Source: Caldifarciminota bacterium | GTDB lineage: Bacteria > Hydrothermota > Hydrothermia > LBFQ01 | DNA length: 46,770 bases | Direction of reading: 5' to 3' | Assembly: GCA_027002825.1 (NCBI GenBank) | Contig: JALWZG010000078.1 | Span: forward strand, 1 to 46,770 | Shown here: positions 1-7,680 of the stretch, one piece after another | Numbering within the stretch: position 1 is the stretch's first letter | How the letters are laid out: the number at the start of each line of letters is the position of its first letter | The notes under the pieces: model-generated | Told to the model about the DNA's origin: nothing | Database searches by the model: none | Seen by the model: the letters and a program-made list of their open reading frames with translations, nothing else | Translations under genes and position numbers: made by a program

Positions 1-73
1 CCCCCTCCCTCAGGAGGTGGTACTCCCTTATGGCGCGTGATACCTTTTCAAGTTTGGATAAGGTGTTGGGCAT
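1..73 (-). CDS. Partial ORF running off the left edge (MPNTLSKLEKVSRAIREYHLLREG...), coiled-coil-like; either the next gene or the frameshifted continuation of the HAMP protein
   Basis: Read from the reverse complement of 1-73; +1 frame relative to the HAMP-protein ORF; open to the window edge. Confidence 0.35.
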   Translation of the reverse strand, partial: MPNTLSKLEKVSRAIREYHLLREG

Positions 74-647
74 TCCTCCGGGTGCGTTCCAGGTCCTTTG
101 CGAGCTCGGAAAGGGCCTCTCCGAGGATCTGGAAATCCCCGAGCAGGGGAGTTCTCTTGACGAACACCCCCAAGCGCATCCGCTCTATGAAATCCACCGC
201 CACCCTCAAACCCCTCCTAAACCTCAGGAAATCAAGCGTTATGAGGGATATGGCCAGGGCTATAAACGCCGTGGGTATAAGGAGCATCCAAAAGGGTATG
301 TCCGTTTTGAGATCGGTGATGAGTCTTTCACTGTGGGAGAGGGTGGCGCTCACGTAGTCGGCAAACCTGCGATCCTCGGCGTGTTTCTGAAGGCTGTCCA
401 CCAGGCTTTTGAGCCTTTCGTCCCCCAAGGCCAGGGCCTCATCCTTCAGCAGGGAGAGGGTGGAGGAAACACCCACGTGATCATCCACAGCCCTGTAGTA
501 CTCCAGCCTGAGTAGGTTTTCCCTGAAGGCGTAAATCCGGGTTTTCCTACCGTAGGCGTTCAGGGAGTTGAAAACGGACAGGAGAAACCAACCACCCGAC
601 AAGAACGCCAGAAACACGAATACGCCTGCCAAAGCCGTTCCTCTCAT
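48..647 (-). CDS. Membrane protein with two TM segments and a C-terminal HAMP-like domain (sensor-like, no output domain in this frame)
   Basis: ORF 199 aa; N-terminal TM, extracytoplasmic helical region, second TM (WMLLIPTAFIALAISLITL), then RFRRGLRVAVDFIERMRLG...LGEALSELAKDLERTRR, which resembles HAMP. Confidence 0.6.
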   Translation of the reverse strand: MRGTALAGVFVFLAFLSGGWFLLSVFNSLNAYGRKTRIYAFRENLLRLEYYRAVDDHVGVSSTLSLLKDEALALGDERLKSLVDSLQKHAEDRRFADYVSATLSHSERLITDLKTDIPFWMLLIPTAFIALAISLITLDFLRFRRGLRVAVDFIERMRLGVFVKRTPLLGDFQILGEALSELAKDLERTRRNAQHLIQT

Positions 648-1573
648 ATCCCCTCCCTTATCTCCCTTCTGACCTCTTTTATCATATCCTTTATCCCTTT
701 CGGTATCCTCACGGAGCGATGCTCCTTGAGCGTGTCCTCTATAACGTCAAGGAGGCTCTCAAGTATGTATATGCCGCGTCTCTTTGACGCGTTTATGATA
801 AGGGTGTTTTCCCTCGGATCCACGAGACCTATTATGGGGTCAAGTATGGGATCCGCATAGCTGCGGTTGAGCATGTGCTTCCTGAGCTCTAAGGGGAAGT
901 CCTTGATATGCCTGTTGAGTGTGGAGTATATCTCCAGGACTTTTCTGTACAGCCTCCTGAAGAGGTACTCGTAGCTCTTCTCAAAGAGCTGGTCCTTTAC
1001 GTTGAACACCTTGAACTCGTAGAGACCCCCTTCCGCGCTCAGCAGATCCGAGAGAGGAAAGCTCTCGCCCTTGGAGAACGTCCCAGCGTGGAGACCTTCT
1101 ATGAAGACGGAGGAGAAGGAAAGTGGGGATATACACCTCAAAATACCTGAGAACTCTATGTTTGAGAGCTCGTCAACCACCTTCATGGGGTAGGGCGTTA
1201 TGGTGTCCATGATGAGGGAGGACCTGTGGAAGGTGGAGACTACCATTACAACATCTCCGTTAAGGGGGGAAAAGGAGTACCTGTAGGGTTTTATCTGGCG
1301 TTTGGCGCTCTGCTCTTTGAAGAAATCGTCCCCCTCATAGGCGAACATGCTGTCCTCCTCAAAGAGGACGCTGTCCACGATCTCCCCGTATTCCACGAAG
1401 TTGAACACCTTGACGTTTGAGGACCTCAGCAGGAGGATTCCGCTCAGCTCCTTCCTCTTCAGGTCCCTCAAGACCTCCAGGATCTGCGCCCACCTACCCC
1501 TCCCGTCGTAAATGGGGGCGGTCAGGAAATCACTTAAGATTTCCAATACGTCGGAGGTCTTCAAGTATGTCAT
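644..1573 (-). CDS. Hypothetical protein with two possible PATAN/DUF4388-like segments
   Basis: ORF 309 aa overlapping the downstream gene by 4 nt; LSGILLLRSSNVKVFNFVEYGEIVDSVLFEE and FSGILRCISPLSFSSVFIEGLHAGTFSKGE look like 'sGiL.l......v.f..G.iv' modules. Confidence 0.5.
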   Translation of the reverse strand: MTYLKTSDVLEILSDFLTAPIYDGRGRWAQILEVLRDLKRKELSGILLLRSSNVKVFNFVEYGEIVDSVLFEEDSMFAYEGDDFFKEQSAKRQIKPYRYSFSPLNGDVVMVVSTFHRSSLIMDTITPYPMKVVDELSNIEFSGILRCISPLSFSSVFIEGLHAGTFSKGESFPLSDLLSAEGGLYEFKVFNVKDQLFEKSYEYLFRRLYRKVLEIYSTLNRHIKDFPLELRKHMLNRSYADPILDPIIGLVDPRENTLIINASKRRGIYILESLLDVIEDTLKEHRSVRIPKGIKDMIKEVRREIREGI

Positions 1574-1847
1574 GTTTCAGCTTTTCGTGTTCAACCGCTC
1601 TGAAGAACCTGTACTCCAATATCTCCCCCCGCGTCAAGGCATTTTCAACTTCAGCCGGAGGGTTTTCAAGGATTTTCAAAAGGGCTTCCTTTATGTTATC
1701 GGAGGAGTCCAGAAGAAGTATGGAAGACTCCCAATCGTCTCCTTTTCTCCTGATGAGAAAGAGGCCGGGGGACTCCGGTGCAAACCTCTCAACCGCGTAC
1801 TCGTCAAAATCGTACACATCATGCCATTTCGGCCAGGCCTTTTTCAT
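1530..1847 (-). CDS. Hypothetical protein, possibly a degenerate GIY-YIG-like fold
   Basis: Start chosen at MKKAWPKWHD (11 nt after a TATACT hexamer); APESPGLFLIRRKG...LLLDSSDNIKEALLKIL resembles the 'APe.PGvYeir...yvG.s.nlr.rL' pattern. Confidence 0.4.
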   Translation of the reverse strand: MKKAWPKWHDVYDFDEYAVERFAPESPGLFLIRRKGDDWESSILLLDSSDNIKEALLKILENPPAEVENALTRGEILEYRFFRAVEHEKLKHDILEDLRRIGNLK

Positions 1848-1915
1848 AATCACCGAGTAGTATAAAGCGGACTCATGCGTCCCTTTCAACGGGATCTCCG
1901 CAGTCGTTTCAACTT

Positions 1916-1921
1916 TATAAT
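1916..1921 (+). promoter_or_regulatory. -10 hexamer TATAAT of tRNA-Glu
   Basis: TATAAT 9 nt upstream of the tRNA 5' end. Confidence 0.55.
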
Positions 1922-1930
1922 ACCGTCCTC

Positions 1931-2002
1931 GGCCCCATCGTCTAAGGGCTAGGACGCCACTCTTTCAAGGTGGTAGTGCGGGTTCGAGTCCCGCTGGGGC
2001 CA
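1931..2002 (+). tRNA. tRNA-Glu(TTC)
   Basis: Acceptor GGCCCCA/TGGGGCC, anticodon arm CCACT-CTTTCAA-GGTGG (TTC), T-arm GCGGGTTCGAGTCCCGC; CCA not encoded; followed by T8. Confidence 0.95.
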
Positions 2003-2010
2003 TTTTTTTT

Positions 2011-3327
2011 ATGCCCCTCAGGAGGTACTCCCTTCCGCAGATGTGGAAGCTCTGGAGTGAGGAGGAGAAGTTCAGGACGTGGGCGAGGGTTGAGTGGGCG
2101 GTGGCCAAGGTCCAGGAAGAGCTGGGCATAATCCCGAAGGTGGGGCTGTCGGAGTCCCTTGAGAGGCTCTTGGAGGATGAGGCCTTCTGGGGGGAGGTCC
2201 CCCGGCTCGTTGAGGAGAGGGAGAGGGTGTACGACCACGACGTCCTGGCGTTTTTAAGCGTCATAGAGGAAAGTTTGGAGGGAGGGGGGAATTACCTCCA
2301 CTTCGGCATGACATCCTCCGATGTGGTGGATACGGCCAACTCGCTGAGACTGAAAAGGGCGATTGAGCTGATACTTGAGGAGCTTGAAGGTCTTGCCGGA
2401 GCGCTTTTCGCGAAGGCGCAGAAGTACAAGTACACCCCGGTTATGGGGAGGACACACGGGGTCTTCGCCCAACCCACGACCTTTGGTTTGAAGTTCTTAG
2501 GCTTTTACTCCGAGGCCCTGAGAAACGTTGAGAGGTTGAAAAGGGCGTTGGAGGAGGTGTCCTTCGGGAAGATATCCGGTGCTGTGGGGAATTATGCCCT
2601 CAACCCCCCAGAGGTTGAGAGAAGGGCGTTGGACCTGCTCGGACTAAAACCCGAACCCGTATCCACCCAAATAATACCGAGGGATAGGTTCGCTTACGCC
2701 TTGGGCGTCTTGGGTTTGGTGGGCGCTTTCCTTGAGAGGTTGGCCCTTGAGATAAGACTCTCGGCCCGAACGGAAGTGGGGGAGATGCACGAGCCGTTCA
2801 AGGAGGGGCAGAGGGGATCTTCGGCCATGCCTCACAAGAAAAACCCCATAAAAAGCGAGAGGCTTACGGGTATAGCCCGTCTCCTGAGGGGTTGGGCGTT
2901 GGCCGAAAACGAGAGCATCGCCCTCTGGCACGAGAGGGATATAAGCCACTCCTCCGTTGAGAGGTTTACCCTCCCGGACGCGACCACCACTCTGCACTAC
3001 GCCTTGAGACTCGCCAAGGACCTGGTCAAAGACCTGGTGGTGGATGTGGAGAGGGCCGGGGAGAACATGAAGAGGTTTGGTGACTTTTACCTCTCGTCCG
3101 TCCTGCTCAAGCTCATAACCGGGAAAGGTGTTTCAAGGGATAAGGGATACGGGTGGGTAAAAGAGGTGTCCCAGAGGGCGTTTGAAAGGGGTGTCAGCAT
3201 ATACGAGGAGGCCATATCCCATCCCGAAATCTCCAAATACCTCTCCGAGGAGGAGCTCAAAGAGGGGCTGAAAGTTGATTTTAAGAGGTATGTGGACGAG
3301 ATTTTCAGCCGCTTTGCGGAAGGTTGA
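2011..3327 (+). CDS. purB: Adenylosuccinate lyase
   Basis: MPLRRYSLPQMWKLWSEEEKFRTWARVEWAVA...; signature GSSAMPHKKNPIKSE. Confidence 0.95.
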   Translation: MPLRRYSLPQMWKLWSEEEKFRTWARVEWAVAKVQEELGIIPKVGLSESLERLLEDEAFWGEVPRLVEERERVYDHDVLAFLSVIEESLEGGGNYLHFGMTSSDVVDTANSLRLKRAIELILEELEGLAGALFAKAQKYKYTPVMGRTHGVFAQPTTFGLKFLGFYSEALRNVERLKRALEEVSFGKISGAVGNYALNPPEVERRALDLLGLKPEPVSTQIIPRDRFAYALGVLGLVGAFLERLALEIRLSARTEVGEMHEPFKEGQRGSSAMPHKKNPIKSERLTGIARLLRGWALAENESIALWHERDISHSSVERFTLPDATTTLHYALRLAKDLVKDLVVDVERAGENMKRFGDFYLSSVLLKLITGKGVSRDKGYGWVKEVSQRAFERGVSIYEEAISHPEISKYLSEEELKEGLKVDFKRYVDEIFSRFAEG

Positions 3328-3381
3328 CACCTTCTCAAAAACTCCCCACACCCGTGCAGTTCTGCAGTATACTAACGTCCT

Positions 3382-4629
3382 ATGCGTAAACTTCTGAGCC
3401 TGAGTGTTTTGTCCCTTTTTATAAGCGCGGGGATTGTCCTCTTCGCCCAAAGCGATACGCCCGCCCCTCAGTCGGCCGGAGAGTCTTTGGAGGCGGAGCT
3501 ACCCGAGCCTCAACCCGAGGCCGAGGAGTCCGACGTAACGGTTGAGGCGGGTGGAGGGGAAACCGAAGGAGGTGCCGGAGAGACCCAGGAAGGAGCGCCC
3601 CTTGAACTGAAAGAGGGGCCGTACACCTTTGAGATTCTCCCCCAGAGCCTTGACAGCTATTACCCACCTGTGGGTAAGAGGGCCAGGGTTTATCCCGCCT
3701 ACATGGACACACTCGGTAGGAGGTTTTACGATCTGCTCGTGGACCTCAAGAGTCTTCATCTGGACAGGGATGCCGCCGAGGTTTCCTACTTCGCCTTTAA
3801 GGATTACTACGAGTTCGTAGCGGAGCTCGTACCGGAGTGGAAGGACAGGTTCCTGCTCTCGGATGTGGAGGCCCTCGGCAGGGAGTTGGGTTTTATAAAG
3901 GATACGACCGACACCACACAGACGGCAGAGGGAGAGAAGGGAGAAAAGCCCATAGGGGAAACGGAAAGGGTGAGCGAACGGGCGTTGTACCTCGTGAGGA
4001 AGATAGAGTACTCCTGTAGGGTATGCCATCTGACGGAGATCCCAAGGGTTTACGCCAGGTATTACTGGAGGACAAAGGACAACAAGTTCTCCGTTGCACA
4101 CTTCATGGTCAGAGATCCGATAAAGAAGAGGAAGATGAAGTACAGGGAGTTTAAACGCCTGTTGCAGGAGGACTACTACACGATCCTCAGGAGCATAGAC
4201 AAGGGTTCAAGGAAACAGCTGAGGGAGAGCGTCAGGAGGTTCATAAAGAGGTTTAACTACAACCAAAGCCTCTGCAGCAAATGCCATACGATGGATCCTT
4301 ACCTCTTCACCACACCCACCATAGCGGAGCTGGTGAGCGATCTGGACAAGGAGGCCCACAAGAGGGTTCCGAGTAAGGGCGTTTTGAGGAAAACCCTCTC
4401 ATCCCTCTACGTCCAGAACTGCAAAGCCTGTCATAGGGCGCACCTACCTCTGACCTACGTCCAGAGGTGGTGGTACGGGGAGTTTGACATACCACCCGAA
4501 GCCCCACAGGTTGAGGAGAGCGCTCCTGTCCTCTCTGAGCCTACGGATGATGAGCCACCCCTTGAAGAACAGCCCCCCGGTGAGCAACCGGTAGAGGGGG
4601 AGCAGCCTCAGGAGGGGGGTGCGCAGTAG
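3382..4629 (+). CDS. Exported triheme c-type cytochrome with acidic Pro/Glu-rich segments at both ends
   Basis: Conventional signal peptide MRKLLSLSVLSLFISAGIVLFA; three CXXCH motifs: CRVCH (4015-4029), CSKCH (4273-4287), CKACH (4420-4434). Confidence 0.85.
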   Translation: MRKLLSLSVLSLFISAGIVLFAQSDTPAPQSAGESLEAELPEPQPEAEESDVTVEAGGGETEGGAGETQEGAPLELKEGPYTFEILPQSLDSYYPPVGKRARVYPAYMDTLGRRFYDLLVDLKSLHLDRDAAEVSYFAFKDYYEFVAELVPEWKDRFLLSDVEALGRELGFIKDTTDTTQTAEGEKGEKPIGETERVSERALYLVRKIEYSCRVCHLTEIPRVYARYYWRTKDNKFSVAHFMVRDPIKKRKMKYREFKRLLQEDYYTILRSIDKGSRKQLRESVRRFIKRFNYNQSLCSKCHTMDPYLFTTPTIAELVSDLDKEAHKRVPSKGVLRKTLSSLYVQNCKACHRAHLPLTYVQRWWYGEFDIPPEAPQVEESAPVLSEPTDDEPPLEEQPPGEQPVEGEQPQEGGAQ

Positions 4630-4644
4630 GACACCTGCAGGGTC

Positions 4645-4935
4645 ATGTTGGGTATTTTGATCGTGGAGGTTTACCTTCCCTTTGTGAGGTCGTTGAAGGA
4701 GAAAAGGAAACACATCTACCGCCTGAGGGCGATATCAAGGGAGTTCAACGCCGCCTTCTCCGAGATAGAGAACCATGACAAGTGGCAAATAGCCACGGTT
4801 GTCTACGTTCTTGTGGGAAACGGCGCGAGAAACCTTGACTCCTCCCTTGAGAGGATACTGGACCGCATAGACGAACGGTACGAGATCCTCGGTAGCAAAA
4901 AGAGCATAGAACCGATAGCCCTGGACATACTGTGA
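4645..4935 (+). CDS. DUF503 family protein (YlxP-like)
   Basis: MLGILIVEVYLPFVRSLKEKRKHIYRL...RNFNAAFSEIENHDKWQIA-type DUF503 pattern. Confidence 0.85.
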   Translation: MLGILIVEVYLPFVRSLKEKRKHIYRLRAISREFNAAFSEIENHDKWQIATVVYVLVGNGARNLDSSLERILDRIDERYEILGSKKSIEPIALDIL

Positions 4936-5777
4936 AGGGTTCGCTGAGCGGCGTGTTAAAAGAGCTGGAACGTCTGGAGACGGAGAAAAAGGCTTATGAC
5001 CTGTCGCAGATGGATCCCTACGAGATAGTGAGGGTTTCCGTAGAGGATAACGCAAGGGGCGTGTTGAAAATACTTGAGGTGAAAGATGAGATCGTAGCCC
5101 TTGCGCGCGCATGGGCGGATACGCTTATGGGGGATGGGAGGGTGATCCTCCTCGGAGCGGGGACATCGGGAAGGCTTGCCATAATGGAGGCTGCCGAGAT
5201 GTATCCAACCTTCGGAATAGGAAGGGATAGGGTTTTAGGGTTTATAGCGGGTGGTAGGGAATCGGTTTTCGCGTCAAAGGAAGGGGCGGAGGACAAACCC
5301 TCATCCGGTAAAAGGCTTATGAGTGTGTTGAGGGTGGGGAAAGGAGACTTGGTAGTAGGTCTATCGGCATCGGGCAGGACGCCCTACGTCAGAGGGGCGA
5401 TAGAAAAGGCCATGTCCCTCGGAGCGAAGACCGCGGTGATCACCACCAACCCGTGCGGGGTTGTACCCGTGAAAGCGCATGTAAAGATATGTGTTGAGGT
5501 GGGACCGGAGATCCTTCCCGGTTCAACGCGGATGAAATCGGCGAGTGTTCAAAAGGTGGTTCTGAACACCGTATCCCTTCTCGCTGCCGTGTTTATGGGT
5601 AAGGTGGAAAGGGGTAGGATGGTTTCCATGGTGCCGACGTCCGAAAAGCTAAAAGGACGCGCTGTGCGCACGCTTATGGAGGAGTTTTCGCTGGGGCAGG
5701 AGGAGGCGATAGAGGTTTTGGAAAGGAACAGGTGGAATCTCCATGAAGCTTTTAAGGACCTGGAGAAGGGGGGATAG
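4932..5777 (+). CDS. murQ: N-acetylmuramic acid 6-phosphate etherase
   Basis: GAGTSGRLAIMEAAEMYPTFG and PEILPGSTRMKSASVQKVVLNTVS signatures; GTG start overlapping the upstream stop. Confidence 0.9.
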   Translation: MKGSLSGVLKELERLETEKKAYDLSQMDPYEIVRVSVEDNARGVLKILEVKDEIVALARAWADTLMGDGRVILLGAGTSGRLAIMEAAEMYPTFGIGRDRVLGFIAGGRESVFASKEGAEDKPSSGKRLMSVLRVGKGDLVVGLSASGRTPYVRGAIEKAMSLGAKTAVITTNPCGVVPVKAHVKICVEVGPEILPGSTRMKSASVQKVVLNTVSLLAAVFMGKVERGRMVSMVPTSEKLKGRAVRTLMEEFSLGQEEAIEVLERNRWNLHEAFKDLEKGG

Positions 5778-6348
5778 GTTTCTCATCCTCGCCGCTTTTG
5801 CGGTTTCCCTCTTATGGGTGTTGGCCTTCCGACTCCCACACCTCTTTTGGGCGATCGTTTTACCCACGTCCCTCCTGATGCTGCTTTTCGGTTTTGTATA
5901 CGGTGGCCTCGCCGTGATCAGACCAACATTCAGGGATCTGGTGGTGGGGGTTTTTGTAGGTGTGGTTATGGGGATTTTAACACGTGTGGGTATGGGTTTT
6001 CCGTTTTTCGCTCCTCTTCTGGAGGACACGGTCAAGCCCCTTCTGGAGTTCAGGTATCACTTTCCGGCGGTGATTTTCGTCGCGTTCTGTGAAGAGGTGT
6101 TCTGGAGGGGGACGCTTCAGAGGTGGGCGATGTTTTCCTGGGGAAAACTACAGGGTTTTTTGTCCGTGGTTTTTCTGTACGCTTTTCTGCATCTGGTGTG
6201 TGCGGGGTGGACACTATCCCTAATAGCCCTTCTCTTGGGGGCGATATGGGGTTTTATGTTTGTCCTTTTCAAGGATTTAACACCTTCACTTGTGAGCCAT
6301 ACGGTTTGGGACATCCTCCTCCTTATCGGTCTAAAAGCGGTGGTATAA
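5743..6348 (+). CDS. CPBP family intramembrane metalloprotease
   Basis: Multi-TM protein with EEVFWRG, FLHLVCAGW and SHTVWDILLL motifs. Confidence 0.8.
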   Translation: MKLLRTWRRGDRFLILAAFAVSLLWVLAFRLPHLFWAIVLPTSLLMLLFGFVYGGLAVIRPTFRDLVVGVFVGVVMGILTRVGMGFPFFAPLLEDTVKPLLEFRYHFPAVIFVAFCEEVFWRGTLQRWAMFSWGKLQGFLSVVFLYAFLHLVCAGWTLSLIALLLGAIWGFMFVLFKDLTPSLVSHTVWDILLLIGLKAVV

Positions 6349-6394
6349 AGGAGGAGGGAGCAAAAGCGTCAAAACCATATCCTTACCTCCTTTT

Positions 6395-7558
6395 TCACCA
6401 TACCGGTCTTCCCTCCGGGTCTATCTTGAAGAGAAAGAGCCTGAAGTTGTTATCCCCTTCCCCTTCAACTTCGCTCGCACCCACAAGGAGCAGATTCCCA
6501 TCGCTAAGGCTTATCACATTCCCAAATATGTGGGACAGACCCCAGAAATAGTTGCGGGCCTTTATCACGTTCCCGTTCCCGTCTATCTTCACCATCCCTA
6601 TAATGTATCCGCTCAAGGTGTTGTTCCCGAAAAGCATATACGTGTTATCCGAGGCCTTGACTATGCTGAAGTTATACCCTCCAAACCTCTCAAGTGAATC
6701 CCCAGGCGAGTAATAATCCTTCATCCACCTTATGTTCCCGTTCGTATCAACCCTTACAACGGTTGGCGTTATACAGCCGCACCTCTCGTTGCCGTTCTCC
6801 ACCGCCACGAGAATATCCCCGTTTTCCGCCACCTCAACGCTGCGGACCGATAACAAAACCCTACCATCCGCAAAGGGAAGTTCCACCTTCCTAACCCAAA
6901 CCGTATCACCAAGCGTATCAACCTTGAAAAGCAACACACCATCCTTTCTGTCCCCAGCTATCACATACCCATCCCCCACATCCTTAACAGCCCCAGGAAG
7001 GGCGTCTATACCAGAACACGCCATCCATCCCTCCACCCTGTCCTCAAAAACCTGCCTCAGACACAAACCCTCATCACTCTCCCAAAGCACCAAAAACGAC
7101 CTACTCCTCTTATCGTAGAGCATAACGTCGTTCTCATCAACTATCTCCCTGTTGTACCCCAGATCTATCGTCCTCTCAATTTTGCCCTTGGAAAGGGAAA
7201 ATATGTGAATCCCAAACCTGTTCTTCACCGCAACCCTCTCGTTGTCAAGGGCCACTATGTTCGTCCCATCAGCCCTGTGCGGTATGTAATGCACGGCAAG
7301 GGATTCTCCAGAGGGACTCACCAACACTATCACCGTGTTCATCTTGTCCCCTGCAAAGTCGCTCACGCCGGTCGCCGCATACCTGCCGTCAGGCATCTCT
7401 ACAACATCGTGCCCGTCCCATATCTCCCCGTCAAATCCGAAAAGTCTCACATGCTCAGGAGCCACATATCCCGGATAATCGCTCAGATCCTTCTTCCTAC
7501 AGCCTAAAAGGAGTGCAATCGCAAGTGTAGAGAACAAAAAGGTATACGTCCATCTCAT
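6395..7558 (-). CDS. Lipoprotein with beta-propeller-like repeats
   Basis: MRWTYTFLFSTLAIALLLGC lipobox; repeated VDTNGNIRW / VDTLGDTVWVRK / IDGNGNVIKARNY segments. Confidence 0.65.
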   Translation of the reverse strand: MRWTYTFLFSTLAIALLLGCRKKDLSDYPGYVAPEHVRLFGFDGEIWDGHDVVEMPDGRYAATGVSDFAGDKMNTVIVLVSPSGESLAVHYIPHRADGTNIVALDNERVAVKNRFGIHIFSLSKGKIERTIDLGYNREIVDENDVMLYDKRSRSFLVLWESDEGLCLRQVFEDRVEGWMACSGIDALPGAVKDVGDGYVIAGDRKDGVLLFKVDTLGDTVWVRKVELPFADGRVLLSVRSVEVAENGDILVAVENGNERCGCITPTVVRVDTNGNIRWMKDYYSPGDSLERFGGYNFSIVKASDNTYMLFGNNTLSGYIIGMVKIDGNGNVIKARNYFWGLSHIFGNVISLSDGNLLLVGASEVEGEGDNNFRLFLFKIDPEGRPVW

Positions 7559-7665
7559 CGCACGACCTTCCAGACTACCCCTTCCCCCAAGACACCTGTA
7601 GGGGAAAAGGTCATGGGAACCAAACATTTTACACTTGTCCGATGGAAGCGTAGACGGTTCACTCG

Positions 7666-7671
7666 TATAAT
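7666..7671 (+). promoter_or_regulatory. -10 hexamer TATAAT, 9 nt before the amidase ATG
   Basis: CTCGTATAATACAGGCAGC-ATG. Confidence 0.6.
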
Positions 7672-7680
7672 ACAGGCAGC

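Noticed and set aside
2003-2010. T8 tract as a simple intrinsic terminator
   Set aside because: It directly joins the tRNA to the purB ATG on the same strand; a strong terminator would silence purB, so kept only as a possible attenuator in the tRNA-purB finding.
1942-2264. Minus-strand ORFs across tRNA-Glu and purB 5' end (e.g. GPSGTRTRTTTLKEWRPSP)
   Set aside because: The C-terminal GTRTRT-type peptide is the classic artefact of translating antisense through a tRNA.
3499-4101. 200-aa minus-strand ORF
   Set aside because: Antisense to the triheme cytochrome gene; no domain and no promoter or start context.
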